From JBNKHG01 sp050290225 (lineage in GTDB: Bacteria; Pseudomonadota; Gammaproteobacteria; Pseudomonadales; Cellvibrionaceae): a stretch of DNA of 64,000 nt. Shown piece after piece: positions 9,533-17,929 of the stretch; positions within the stretch are counted from its first letter, which is position 1, and every line of letters begins with the position of its first letter. Under the pieces are notes generated by a model. The model was not told the DNA's origin. It did not search any database and saw only the letters and a list, made by a program, of their open reading frames with translations. A program made the position numbers and the translations under genes. The stretch covers positions 1 to 64,000 of the forward strand of contig JBNKHG010000094.1 in NCBI GenBank assembly GCA_050290225.1, given 5' to 3'.

Positions 9533-9880
9533 TTATATTCTCAGGCGGGACAAGCGCCTTAACACGCGTGACACCAGGCTGGAATTGTTTTTTTTGCCCT
9601 CGATAGCAGCTTCATTCGCACAATTATCAGATTGAGCCATATCGTCCCCATCGGTTTCCTTACCAACTTCAATTTCCTTCCGGGCCGCACACATTTGCTT
9701 TTCAATAGCGGTCATTCGGTTTTTCGGTGGGGATACCTGTTCCTGGCGAAGGGAGTCAATGTCAATGTCCTGCGCAGGCTCCACATTTAACAAGGTGGAA
9801 ATCGCGTCCGACTTTGGTTCCCCTGCTTCCGCTTCGGGACTCTCTTGCTTGGCAATCTCCACTGCTTTTTTCAAGCGCAT
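9533..9880 (-). CDS. Hypothetical protein, charged, between plsC and gyrB
   Basis: Possible 115-aa protein starting MRLKKAVEIA with a purine-rich stretch (GGAAGAAGGG) upstream; an in-frame TTG at 9937 would give 134 aa. It has no hydrophobic segment and no domain I recognise. It is rich in Glu, Asp and Lys with a basic C-terminus (SRVLRRLSRLRI). It lies 105 bp downstream of gyrB on the same strand, convergent to plsC. Low complexity and lack of a known family make it uncertain; it could be a chance reading frame. Confidence 0.4.
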   Translation of the reverse strand: MRLKKAVEIAKQESPEAEAGEPKSDAISTLLNVEPAQDIDIDSLRQEQVSPPKNRMTAIEKQMCAARKEIEVGKETDGDDMAQSDNCANEAAIEGKKNNSSLVSRVLRRLSRLRI

Positions 9881-9985
9881 ACGTCTACCCTTCTTCCTGA
9901 TTCGCAGAACATTCTCCCCTTCGGGATTTGGATACAACTTTATTAGAAGTATTCATATCAAGACTGGATTGCCAATACAAATAGT

Positions 9986-12403
9986 TTAGACATCCAGGTT
10001 TGCAACCGACAGGGCATTACTCTCGATAAAGTCGCGACGAGGCTCCACCTGATCCCCCATTAGCGTGGTAAAAATCTGGTCGGCAGCTATCGCATCTTCA
10101 ACTGTCACTTTCAGCATTCGCCGCGTTTCCGGATCCATGGTGGTTTCCCACAGCTGCTCAGGGTTCATTTCACCCAATCCCTTGTAACGCTGTATATTAT
10201 AACCTCGGCGGGACTCCGTCATCAGCCACTCCAGGGCTTCCTTGAAACTGCGCACTTCGTGTCGCCGTTCGCCTCTCTGGATATAGGCCCCCTCTTCAAT
10301 CAGGCCTTCCAATTGTTCACCAAGATTTACTATCGATGCGTACTCACCCGACTGGAAAAAGTCGTGGGCGAAATGGTAGTTAGTGGGTACGCCATGAGCT
10401 GTAATTTCCACCAGCGGCAAAAACAGGTGGCGCTCCGTATCTTCCTTGACGGCTATCCGGTAGCGATGACTACCGGTTGCGTTATTTAGTGTCAATCGAG
10501 CCAATAGCTGGTCGCACCATTGTTGCATATGGCCCTGATCCCTGAGGTGATCGATACGCAGGGATGGCTGGTAGATCATTTGTTCAAGCACTTCACTCGG
10601 GTAGAGGCGCGACAACCTCTCAATGGTGGCCATTACTCCACGATAGCAGTCCACCAACTTGCCCAAAGCTCCACCCCCTAGTCCGGGAGCTTCAGCATTT
10701 ACATGGAGGCTGGAGCCTTCCAGTGCGGCTTGTGTAAGAAAAGCTATCAGAGCGTCATCGTCTTTCAGATACTGCTCCTGCTTGCCTTTGCTGATCTTGT
10801 ACAGGGGTGGCTGAGCAATATAAATGTGCCCCGCTTCCACCAGTTCCCGCATCTGGCGGAAGAAAAAGGTCAGCAGCAAGGTACGAATATGAGACCCATC
10901 CACATCCGCGTCCGTCATAATAATAATGCTGTGGTAACGCAGTTTCTCAGGATTAAATTCCTGGGCACCGATACCACAACCGAGAGCGGTGATCAGGGTA
11001 CCCACTTCCACGCTGGATAGCATTTTGTCGAATCGCGCTTTCTCAACATTAAGGATTTTACCTTTCAGTGGCAGAATAGCTTGGGTCTTTCGGGCCCGCC
11101 CTTGCTTGGCCGAACCACCCGCTGAGTCCCCCTCCACCAGGTAGAGTTCCGATAGTGCCGGATCCTTTTCTTGGCAATCCGCCAGTTTTCCTGGCAACCC
11201 TGCAATGTCCAGGGCACCCTTCCTACGAGTCATTTCCCTGGCTTTGCGGGCTGCCTCACGCGCGCGGGCTGCCTCGATCATCTTCGAGACCACAGACTTG
11301 GCTTCGCCCGGATTTTCCAGCAAATAATCATTGAAGGACTGCCCCATCTCCTGTTCCACTGCCGTTTTAACTTCGGATGAGACAAGCTTGTCCTTAGTCT
11401 GAGATGAGAATTTTGGATCAGGCACCTTAACCGAAATAATGGCTGTCAGACCTTCTCGGGCGTCGTCTCCAGTGGTGCTGACTTTAGCGTTTTTACCCAG
11501 GCCTTCGCGTTCAATATAGCCATTCAAGCCGCGGGTAAGAGCGGCTCTGAATCCCGCCAAATGGGTTCCCCCATCGCGCTGCGGAATATTGTTGGTGTAA
11601 CAGAAGATGTTTTCCTGGAAGGAATCGTTCCACTGCATCGCCACTTCAACCCCAATACCGTCATCCCGCTGGGTTGAAAAGTGCATCACCTTGTTGATGG
11701 GAGTCTTGTTCTGGTTCAGGTATTCCACAAAGGCACTGAGACCACCCTCGTACTGGTACACCTCCTCTTTACCCGAGCGCTCGTCTTTTAACACAATGCG
11801 CACGCCGGAATTGAGGAAAGATAATTCCCGCAAACGTTTTGCCAAGTGATCGTAATGGAATTCGATATTGGTAAAGGTTTCGGCAGAGGGCTTGAAGTGA
11901 ATTTCAGTTCCCGAAGAATCTGTGTCACCGACAACAGTCAGCGGTGCATTGGGTACACCATGACGATACACCTGCTCGTGAATCTTGCCTTCGCGGCGAA
12001 TGGTCAGTTTCAATTCTTCAGACAATGCGTTAACAACCGACACCCCTACTCCGTGCAATCCTCCGGACACCTTGTAAGTGTTATCGTCAAACTTGCCGCC
12101 CGCGTGAAGCACAGTCATGATAACCTCGGCAGCGGATACTCCTTCCTCGTGAATTTCTGTGGGAATTCCGCGACCGTTATCGGACACGGAAACAGTCTCA
12201 TTAGGGTGGATGGTGACACGTATTTCAGTACAAAAACCTGCCAGTGCTTCATCGATGGAGTTGTCTACAATCTCAAAGACCATATGGTGCAGGCCGGTAC
12301 CGTCATCAGTATCGCCGATATACATACCTGGCCGCTTACGCACTGCGTCCAGGCCCTTCAGTACCTTAATACTGGACGAGTCGTAAGTAGTCTCTTCTGA
12401 CAT
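9986..12403 (-). CDS. gyrB: DNA gyrase subunit B
   Basis: ATPase subunit of DNA gyrase (805 aa), which introduces negative supercoils with GyrA. The GHKL ATPase motifs are seen (EIVDNSIDEALAGF; DNGRGIP; GGLHGVGVSVVNALS), then the Toprim block EGDSAGGSAKQGR and PLKGKILNVEKA, and the C-terminal RYKGLGEMNPEQLWETTMDP. The length near 805 aa reflects the extra C-terminal domain typical of gammaproteobacterial GyrB. Start taken at the ATG at 12403 (MSEETTYDSS); a GTG four codons earlier is possible. It is the last gene of the dnaA-dnaN-recF-gyrB series. Confidence 0.98.
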   Translation of the reverse strand: MSEETTYDSSSIKVLKGLDAVRKRPGMYIGDTDDGTGLHHMVFEIVDNSIDEALAGFCTEIRVTIHPNETVSVSDNGRGIPTEIHEEGVSAAEVIMTVLHAGGKFDDNTYKVSGGLHGVGVSVVNALSEELKLTIRREGKIHEQVYRHGVPNAPLTVVGDTDSSGTEIHFKPSAETFTNIEFHYDHLAKRLRELSFLNSGVRIVLKDERSGKEEVYQYEGGLSAFVEYLNQNKTPINKVMHFSTQRDDGIGVEVAMQWNDSFQENIFCYTNNIPQRDGGTHLAGFRAALTRGLNGYIEREGLGKNAKVSTTGDDAREGLTAIISVKVPDPKFSSQTKDKLVSSEVKTAVEQEMGQSFNDYLLENPGEAKSVVSKMIEAARAREAARKAREMTRRKGALDIAGLPGKLADCQEKDPALSELYLVEGDSAGGSAKQGRARKTQAILPLKGKILNVEKARFDKMLSSVEVGTLITALGCGIGAQEFNPEKLRYHSIIIMTDADVDGSHIRTLLLTFFFRQMRELVEAGHIYIAQPPLYKISKGKQEQYLKDDDALIAFLTQAALEGSSLHVNAEAPGLGGGALGKLVDCYRGVMATIERLSRLYPSEVLEQMIYQPSLRIDHLRDQGHMQQWCDQLLARLTLNNATGSHRYRIAVKEDTERHLFLPLVEITAHGVPTNYHFAHDFFQSGEYASIVNLGEQLEGLIEEGAYIQRGERRHEVRSFKEALEWLMTESRRGYNIQRYKGLGEMNPEQLWETTMDPETRRMLKVTVEDAIAADQIFTTLMGDQVEPRRDFIESNALSVANLDV

Positions 12404-12494
12404 ATTCGTTTTCACTCCATTCGTTATCTGTCCCTAATCTGTATAGGGATTTCATACTTTGGGTTTGCAAGGCCCTCTCAGCGCCTATGCGGGG

Positions 12495-13595
12495 TTATCC
12501 TGTCGACGACAGATTCACCCTTCCGTGTTCCACGTGGAACAAGCTTTTGTCAATATCGGGGTACTGATCCCAGCTATTGAGCAGTACCTCTCTTTCCACT
12601 CCGGTAACAAATACCTGGCATTGCATGGATTCAAGCCAGCGAGCCAACAATTCACGATGATGTTTGTCCAACTCAGCGGGTAAATCATCCAGTAAATACA
12701 CCGTAGTACGCCCGGTACTGTTGCGATAAGCTATTCCCTGGGCTATCCGTAGTGCGCACACCAGTAACTTTTGCTGGCCCCGAGACAGCAATTCTGCGGC
12801 ATTCTGACCATTAACTGTGATACGCAGATCAGCGCGATGTGGGCCGCTTTGGGTAAAACCTCGCTGTTCATCACGCGCCACGTTGGCTTCAAGCAGATCG
12901 GCGTATTCGCAGTCTTTATCCCAGCCACGATAGTAGCTGATACCCAAACCTTCCACAGACACAAACTCGGAAACCAACTCCCGAAACACCTCGAAAAAGC
13001 GCTCCAAATTCCGCTGACGGAGCCTGTCGACCGTGGCCGCGAGCTGAACCAATTCCTGGTCCCAGGGAGCCAGTACATCAGGCCGTATTCTACCACGTCG
13101 GAGCAGACTATTGCGGTGTTTTAAACAGCGCTGCAAGTCCTTCCAAGCTGGCAAGAAACCAGGTTCCACGTGAAACACCAACCAATCTATAAACTGTCTT
13201 CTTACTTTGGGACTACCTTCGAGTAGTTGAAAGGTATGGGCATCGATAACCTGCACGGGGAGGTGCTCGGCTAAAGCGGATGCTGAAGACACTTGAGAAC
13301 CATCAACTTTTATCTGGGAAGCTCCCTGGTTATCCCGCGTCACTCCAACCGGAAACTCCCTTTTCGAATCGTGGATACGTCCGAAAACTGTGAAGCTTTC
13401 TTTGCCATATTGAATCAATGGCTTGAGTTTGTGGCTTCGAAAAGATCGGCCCGTGGCCAAAATATTGATAGCCTCCAGTACCGTTGTTTTGCCCGTGCCG
13501 TTCTGGCCATGTATCAAATTAATACGCGGCGATGGTCGTATATCCACGGCATTCAAATTTCGAAGGCTATGAATAACGAGCCGGCTAAGAGACAT
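12495..13595 (-). CDS. recF: DNA replication and repair protein RecF
   Basis: SMC-like ATPase (366 aa) that with RecO and RecR loads RecA at single-strand gaps. The Walker A is GQNGTGKTTVLEA (about residues 30-42), the signature region is ELLSRGQQKLLVCALR, and Walker B follows as VYLLDDLPAELD. Two parS-like palindromes lie in its coding sequence, each encoding Phe-His-Val-Glu. No strong ribosome site is visible before the ATG. It is separated from dnaN by 129 bp. Confidence 0.97.
   Translation of the reverse strand: MSLSRLVIHSLRNLNAVDIRPSPRINLIHGQNGTGKTTVLEAINILATGRSFRSHKLKPLIQYGKESFTVFGRIHDSKREFPVGVTRDNQGASQIKVDGSQVSSASALAEHLPVQVIDAHTFQLLEGSPKVRRQFIDWLVFHVEPGFLPAWKDLQRCLKHRNSLLRRGRIRPDVLAPWDQELVQLAATVDRLRQRNLERFFEVFRELVSEFVSVEGLGISYYRGWDKDCEYADLLEANVARDEQRGFTQSGPHRADLRITVNGQNAAELLSRGQQKLLVCALRIAQGIAYRNSTGRTTVYLLDDLPAELDKHHRELLARWLESMQCQVFVTGVEREVLLNSWDQYPDIDKSLFHVEHGRVNLSSTG
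12526..12541. other. parS-like ParB-binding palindrome, site 1
   Basis: TGTTCCACGTGGAACA is a perfect 16-bp palindrome identical to the core of Pseudomonas parS sites (GTTCCACGTGGAAC). It lies at the 3' end of recF, coding for FHVEH. ParB encoded at 25338-26255 is the expected binder, nucleating the partition complex near the origin. Confidence 0.85.
13162..13177. other. parS-like ParB-binding palindrome, site 2
   Basis: GGTTCCACGTGAAACA combines one half of the Pseudomonas-type site (GTTCCAC) with one half of the general bacterial site (GTGAAAC), so it has one internal mismatch as a palindrome. It is inside recF, 636 bp from site 1, again coding for FHVE. Both sites lie within 8 kb of the candidate origins. 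Confidence 0.75.
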
Positions 13596-13724
13596 AATGT
13601 GTCATGGCGCTAGAGGTTCGCCAAAAAGCGACCGGAACCAAACCCGACCAGAGAAGGGCTATTTGTAGACTGCCGTTTGTCTGGCCGAGTGGCAGATGAA
13701 TAAAAGAGGCGTTTATCGGCAATC

Positions 13725-14828
13725 CTAGAGACGCATCGGCATCACTACATAAACAGAATCGCCACCGTCAGGTTCTTCCATCAGGGCACTGCTGTTCGAA
13801 TCCAAAAGGGTGATTTTAACGTTTTCGCTACTTAAGACGTTACATACATCCTGCAGATAACTGACGTTAAATCCGATTTCAAGTGAATCACCGCTATAAT
13901 CGACAACGACCTGTTCCTCTGCTTCTTCCTGCTCAGGGTTATTAGCGACTATGGTCAATAGGCCATCCGATAATAACAGGCGTACACCCCGATACTTTTC
14001 GTTCGACAGGATTGCGGTACGACCAAATGCCTGCTTGAGTTCTCCACGATCCCCAAATACCACTTTATTACCACCGCGTGGCAACACTCTCTCATAGTCT
14101 GGAAACTTCCCATCCACGAGTTTCGAGGTAAACGTGTAATCTTCGGTATTGGCGCGAATATGATTACTTCCCAGGGTAATATTGATTCCATCGTCAGTGT
14201 CCTCCAACAACCGAACCAACTCCATCACCCCCTTGCGCGGCAAAATTGCCTGTACAGGAGATTCCGGGGCAACCTCAACTTCACGGGTGCACATGGCAAG
14301 ACGATGGCCATCTGTAGCTACCACACGCAATTGTTGGTTGCTAACCTCCCAAAGCATACCATTCAGGTAATAACGCACATCCTGCTGCGCCATGGCAAAT
14401 GCGGTTCGATCTATCAGTCTCTTTATTTCTTTTTGTGGGCAGCCGAACTGCAAATCACTGGGCCCATCCTCTACGTTGGGAAAGTCATTGGCAGGAAGGG
14501 TTGAGAGGGTAAATCGACTACGACCACTTTTAACTGTAACCTTTTGATTTTCCTCAATAAATTCTATAACAGAGGAATCCGGCAAGGAGCGGCAAATATC
14601 CACAAGCTTACGCGCCGGCACTGTGATTTCACCATTCTCACCCGGTTGTTCCAATAATACGCGACCGACGATTTCAACTTCCAAGTCGGTTCCTGTCAGA
14701 GATAAGCGATCTCCCTCCAATACCACCAACACGTTCGACAGTACCGGCAGGGTCTGACGGCGCTCGACCACACCGGCGACCAGTTGTAAGGGTTTCAACA
14801 ACGCTTCGCGTGATACAGTGAACTTCAT
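13725..14828 (-). CDS. dnaN: DNA polymerase III sliding clamp (beta subunit)
   Basis: Ring-forming processivity clamp, 367 aa, the usual length. It begins MKFTVSREALLKPLQLVAGVVERRQTLPVL and ends with the family C-terminus YVVMPMRL, which forms part of the peptide-binding pocket. Three repeated clamp folds of about 120 aa each are expected. It sits 71 bp after dnaA on the same strand, the standard dnaA-dnaN arrangement. Confidence 0.98.
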   Translation of the reverse strand: MKFTVSREALLKPLQLVAGVVERRQTLPVLSNVLVVLEGDRLSLTGTDLEVEIVGRVLLEQPGENGEITVPARKLVDICRSLPDSSVIEFIEENQKVTVKSGRSRFTLSTLPANDFPNVEDGPSDLQFGCPQKEIKRLIDRTAFAMAQQDVRYYLNGMLWEVSNQQLRVVATDGHRLAMCTREVEVAPESPVQAILPRKGVMELVRLLEDTDDGINITLGSNHIRANTEDYTFTSKLVDGKFPDYERVLPRGGNKVVFGDRGELKQAFGRTAILSNEKYRGVRLLLSDGLLTIVANNPEQEEAEEQVVVDYSGDSLEIGFNVSYLQDVCNVLSSENVKITLLDSNSSALMEEPDGGDSVYVVMPMRL

Positions 14829-14899
14829 CTTTTAGGATCTCTTCACATTTGTAGGTAAGTTAAAGGGCTGGGGCTGGGCAAGCGCAGAGTAGTTATAAA

Positions 14900-16489
14900 T
14901 CATGTGGTCAATGAACGCAGCAAGTTTTTTACATCTTCGCGAATATCAGCATCCACTTCCCGCAATTCTTTAATTTTTCGACAGGCATGTAAAACCGTGG
15001 TGTGGTCCCTTCCGCCAAAAGCATCGCCGATTTCCGGTAAGCTGTGGTTTGTCAGTTCCTTTGCCAATGCCATCGCCACCTGCCTGGGCCGAGCCACCGA
15101 ACGGCTGCGGCGCTTGGATAACAGATCACTCATCTTTATTTTGTAGTACTCGGCCACCACTCGCTGAATATTGTCGATGCTAACCTGCTTATCCTGAAGC
15201 GCCAATAAATCCTTAAGGGCCTCGCGCACCAATTCCACGTCGATAGGTCGACCCGTAAAGTGAGCATTGGCGATTACCCGTTTTAGTGCACCTTCAAGTT
15301 CTCGTACGTTAGAGCGAATGCGCTGGGCAATAAAAAACGCAGCTTCCGGCGGTAGCTCCATACTCGCCTGCTCAGCCTTTTTCATCAATATGGCAACTCG
15401 GGTTTCCAGCTCCGGTGGCTCTACGGCGACTGTTAACCCCCAACCGAAGCGGGACTTTAAGCGCTCTTCTACCCCACTAATTTCTTTCGGATAACGATCG
15501 CAGGTGAGAATAATTTGCTGGCCGCCCTCCAACAGGGCATTAAAAGTATGGAAGAACTCCTCCTGAGAACGTTCCTTACCGGCAAAAAACTGAATATCAT
15601 CAATCAAAAGCGCATCCACGGAACGGTAGTAACGCTTAAAGTCATTGATTGCATTTAATTGAAGCGCTTTGACCATATCCGCCACAAAGCGCTCCGAATG
15701 CAAGTACACGACCTTGGCATTCGGATTGCGTTCAACAAGGGCGTTACCCACGGCATGCATCAAGTGGGTTTTACCCAGACCAACCCCGCCGTAGATAAAC
15801 AGCGGGTTATAGGAACCACCGGGATTGTCCGCAACCTGTTTGGCTGCTGCCAAACCAAGCTGGTTGGATTTACCTTCCACAAAACTTGTGAACGTAAACC
15901 CATCATTCAAGTAGCTACGGTGTTTTAACCCCCCTTCCACCTCGACTTCCCGATGGTGGCGGTTGGGACGCATGGCGGTGATCATCTGGGGATCAGGCTT
16001 GACCACAAGTGGAGCAGGTTCTTCGCGTGAGGCCACCTGCTCGACGGTAGCGGCCGCAACCGAGTCTCCCATGCGTCCGGGCAGGTTTAATCCGCTGTGT
16101 TCAGAATTTATCTGGCTGTTTGAATAACCGGCGCTTGGCTGGCGGGCATAGTGACCGGTTCCTGAACTGCCACTTGCTTCATTGTGTAGGGGCAGTTGCG
16201 AGCGGCGCTGAAACCGCATTGGCTGTCGTTCGGCAATTCCCAGAACTACGTCCAAACCCTGTTCCTGGGTACATTCATTAACCAGTTCGCGAATGCGATT
16301 CAGAAACTTATCGGATACCCAATCGAGAATAAACCGATTAGGGGCGACCAGGCGCAATTGATGCGACTCTGATTGGGCGTCCACTTTTAGCGGGCGAATC
16401 CAGGTATTGAACTGCTGCAACGGCAACTCGTTCTGCAAGAACGTCGCACATTTTTTCCAGATAATCTCTGGCAACCCCAATACCCCCAC
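14900..16489 (-). CDS. dnaA: Chromosomal replication initiator protein DnaA
   Basis: Replication initiator, 529 aa. Domain I is the helicase-interaction domain (LQNELPLQQFNTWIRPL), domain II is a long variable linker (about residues 90-190), domain III is the AAA+ ATPase (Walker A GGVGLGKTHLMHA, Walker B LLIDDIQFFAGK), and domain IV has the DnaA-box-binding signature GGRDHTTVLHACRKI. The start is uncertain: GTG at 16489 gives MGVLGLPEIIW, and a TTG a few codons in is possible; no strong ribosome site is visible. DnaA boxes in its upstream gap suggest autoregulation. Confidence 0.97.
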   Translation of the reverse strand: MGVLGLPEIIWKKCATFLQNELPLQQFNTWIRPLKVDAQSESHQLRLVAPNRFILDWVSDKFLNRIRELVNECTQEQGLDVVLGIAERQPMRFQRRSQLPLHNEASGSSGTGHYARQPSAGYSNSQINSEHSGLNLPGRMGDSVAAATVEQVASREEPAPLVVKPDPQMITAMRPNRHHREVEVEGGLKHRSYLNDGFTFTSFVEGKSNQLGLAAAKQVADNPGGSYNPLFIYGGVGLGKTHLMHAVGNALVERNPNAKVVYLHSERFVADMVKALQLNAINDFKRYYRSVDALLIDDIQFFAGKERSQEEFFHTFNALLEGGQQIILTCDRYPKEISGVEERLKSRFGWGLTVAVEPPELETRVAILMKKAEQASMELPPEAAFFIAQRIRSNVRELEGALKRVIANAHFTGRPIDVELVREALKDLLALQDKQVSIDNIQRVVAEYYKIKMSDLLSKRRSRSVARPRQVAMALAKELTNHSLPEIGDAFGGRDHTTVLHACRKIKELREVDADIREDVKNLLRSLTT

Positions 16490-17040
16490 CGCAATGCGTA
16501 TATTTTATTCTTTGGAAAAGCAGCATAGTGTACTCCCAGGTGGGATACTTATCCACACCCAAAAGTAAAAAAACAAGAATTAAGTAAAGTCAATTAGTTA
16601 TTAAATTTCAATAAGTTAACAGCACATATAGCTCAAATAATACTCACAGAAAACAACCCTAAACGCGATGATAATTTAACCAAAAAAAGGCCACATTGTG
16701 GATAACCCTTTGGATAACGATTGAACAAACTGAGCACAAAGAGGTATAAGCGGTGATTTTCAAATAACGCCTAAATAAAGAGGGCTAATGCGGAGGAACT
16801 GATTGATTTGACGGCAGCAATTCTTTAAAATCGCGCGTCTTTTCGTAATCTAGTTGCAATCTAGTCACAGATTGGTCTTGCGGCTTTAGCGGTTAGCGCC
16901 GGGATTGCGGGGTGTGCACCTAGATATCAGTGGGCAGATTTATGGCGGTCAATCACTGCCACAATAAGTCTTCCTTCTTATATATAGTTGCAACTTAACT
17001 TAATAGAGATACACATTCACTTAACCGGCAGGTAGGTTCC
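16490..17040. other. dnaA-rpmH intergenic region with DnaA boxes (possible origin or dnaA control region)
   Basis: A 551-bp gap between divergently transcribed dnaA and rpmH. It holds perfect DnaA boxes at 16549-16557 (TTATCCACA, plus) and 16697-16705 (TGTGGATAA, i.e. minus), with a degenerate copy just after (TTGGATAAC near 16710). Between them lies a strongly AT-rich stretch (about 16561-16690). This is the place of oriC in Pseudomonas, so it may be an origin, or it may only control dnaA. No gene is visible in it. Confidence 0.6.
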
Positions 17041-17175
17041 ATGAAAAGAACATTTCAGCCTAGCGTACTAAAACGCAAACGCACTCACGGCTTCCGCTCA
17101 CGCATGGCCACCAAGAACGGCCGCAAATTGCTGGCCCGACGTCGTGCCAAGGGTCGCAAGCAGTTAGCTGCCTAA
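17041..17175 (+). CDS. rpmH: 50S ribosomal protein L34
   Basis: Basic 44-aa ribosomal protein starting MKRTFQPSVLKRKRTHGFRS and ending KGRKQLAA; this is the full family length and nearly the family consensus. It forms the standard rpmH-rnpA-yidD-yidC unit, with rnpA following after 47 bp. AGGTAGG lies a few bases before the ATG. Confidence 0.98.
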   Translation: MKRTFQPSVLKRKRTHGFRSRMATKNGRKLLARRRAKGRKQLAA

Positions 17176-17222
17176 TCGCTGCGCCCCCGTAGCCATTTGA
17201 CCTTAAATTGAGGGTCGCTGGA

Positions 17223-17666
17223 GTGTCCAGCCAAGGTGCCAGTCGCAGCGAATGCTTCAGTAAATCGCTGCGCTTACTGACCTCCAGTGACTTTCAAGCC
17301 GTCTTCGACGACGCTCCCTTCCGCGCTTCTCACAAGCACTTTCTTATCCTGGCACGTCCTCACCATCAGGGTCGTTCGGCTTCGCCACGTCTCGGATTGG
17401 TGATCGCGAAGAAAAATATCCGACTGGCGGTACAGCGCAATCGCATCAAACGCCTGGTGCGTGAAACTTTCCGTTTGCAACAAAACAGTCTATGTGGCAT
17501 TGAAGCTGTGGTTCTCGCCCGCCGCGGGATGGATGAATTGGATAACCCCATACTGATCAAGCAACTCAACCAACAGTGGCGACGGATTGCAAAGAAAGCC
17601 CGCCAATACTGGGAATTGGACACGAATCCCCCGTTGCGACAGGAATCGAATCAGTGCGCTGGTTAG
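17223..17666 (+). CDS. rnpA: Ribonuclease P protein component
   Basis: Protein subunit (147 aa) of RNase P, which assists the RNA subunit in removing tRNA 5' leaders. The RNR signature is present in NIRLAVQRNRIKRLVRETFR. I prefer the GTG at 17223 because GAGGG lies 8 nt upstream; a TTG five codons earlier (17208) is also open. The C-terminal tail (TNPPLRQESNQCAG) is longer than usual and overlaps the yidD start by 13 bp. Confidence 0.95.
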   Translation: MSSQGASRSECFSKSLRLLTSSDFQAVFDDAPFRASHKHFLILARPHHQGRSASPRLGLVIAKKNIRLAVQRNRIKRLVRETFRLQQNSLCGIEAVVLARRGMDELDNPILIKQLNQQWRRIAKKARQYWELDTNPPLRQESNQCAG

Positions 17667-17929
17667 CGATAAAGCTGATTCATGGATACCGTTATCTCGC
17701 CAGCCCCTGGATCGGCAACCAATGCCGTTTCTATCCCACCTGCTCTCACTATGCCGAAGAAGCCATAAAAACCCATGGTTTGATAAAAGGGGGTTATTTA
17801 ATGTTGCGCCGCCTATTAAAATGCCACCCTTGGCACCCGGGAGGTTTAGACCCGGTACCGGAGCACTTTGGCCCCAGGGACTGCTTCCACACACCTGGCA
17901 CTAACGACAAACACAAGAATCAACTATGA
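17654..17929 (+). CDS. yidD: Membrane protein insertion efficiency factor YidD
   Basis: Small membrane-associated protein (91 aa) with the conserved Cys and aromatic pattern CRFYPTCSHYAEEAI and LKCHPWHPGGLDPVP, assisting YidC-mediated insertion. The start is the GTG at 17654, with AGGAA eight bases upstream; a longer frame exists but would read into unrelated sequence. It overlaps rnpA by 13 bp and overlaps yidC by 4 bp (ATGA). Confidence 0.93.
   Translation: MRWLAIKLIHGYRYLASPWIGNQCRFYPTCSHYAEEAIKTHGLIKGGYLMLRRLLKCHPWHPGGLDPVPEHFGPRDCFHTPGTNDKHKNQL

Noticed and set aside
16800..16835. A promoter for rpmH built on TTGACG and TAAAAT
   Set aside because: The spacing between the hexamers is only about 12 bp, too short for sigma-70.
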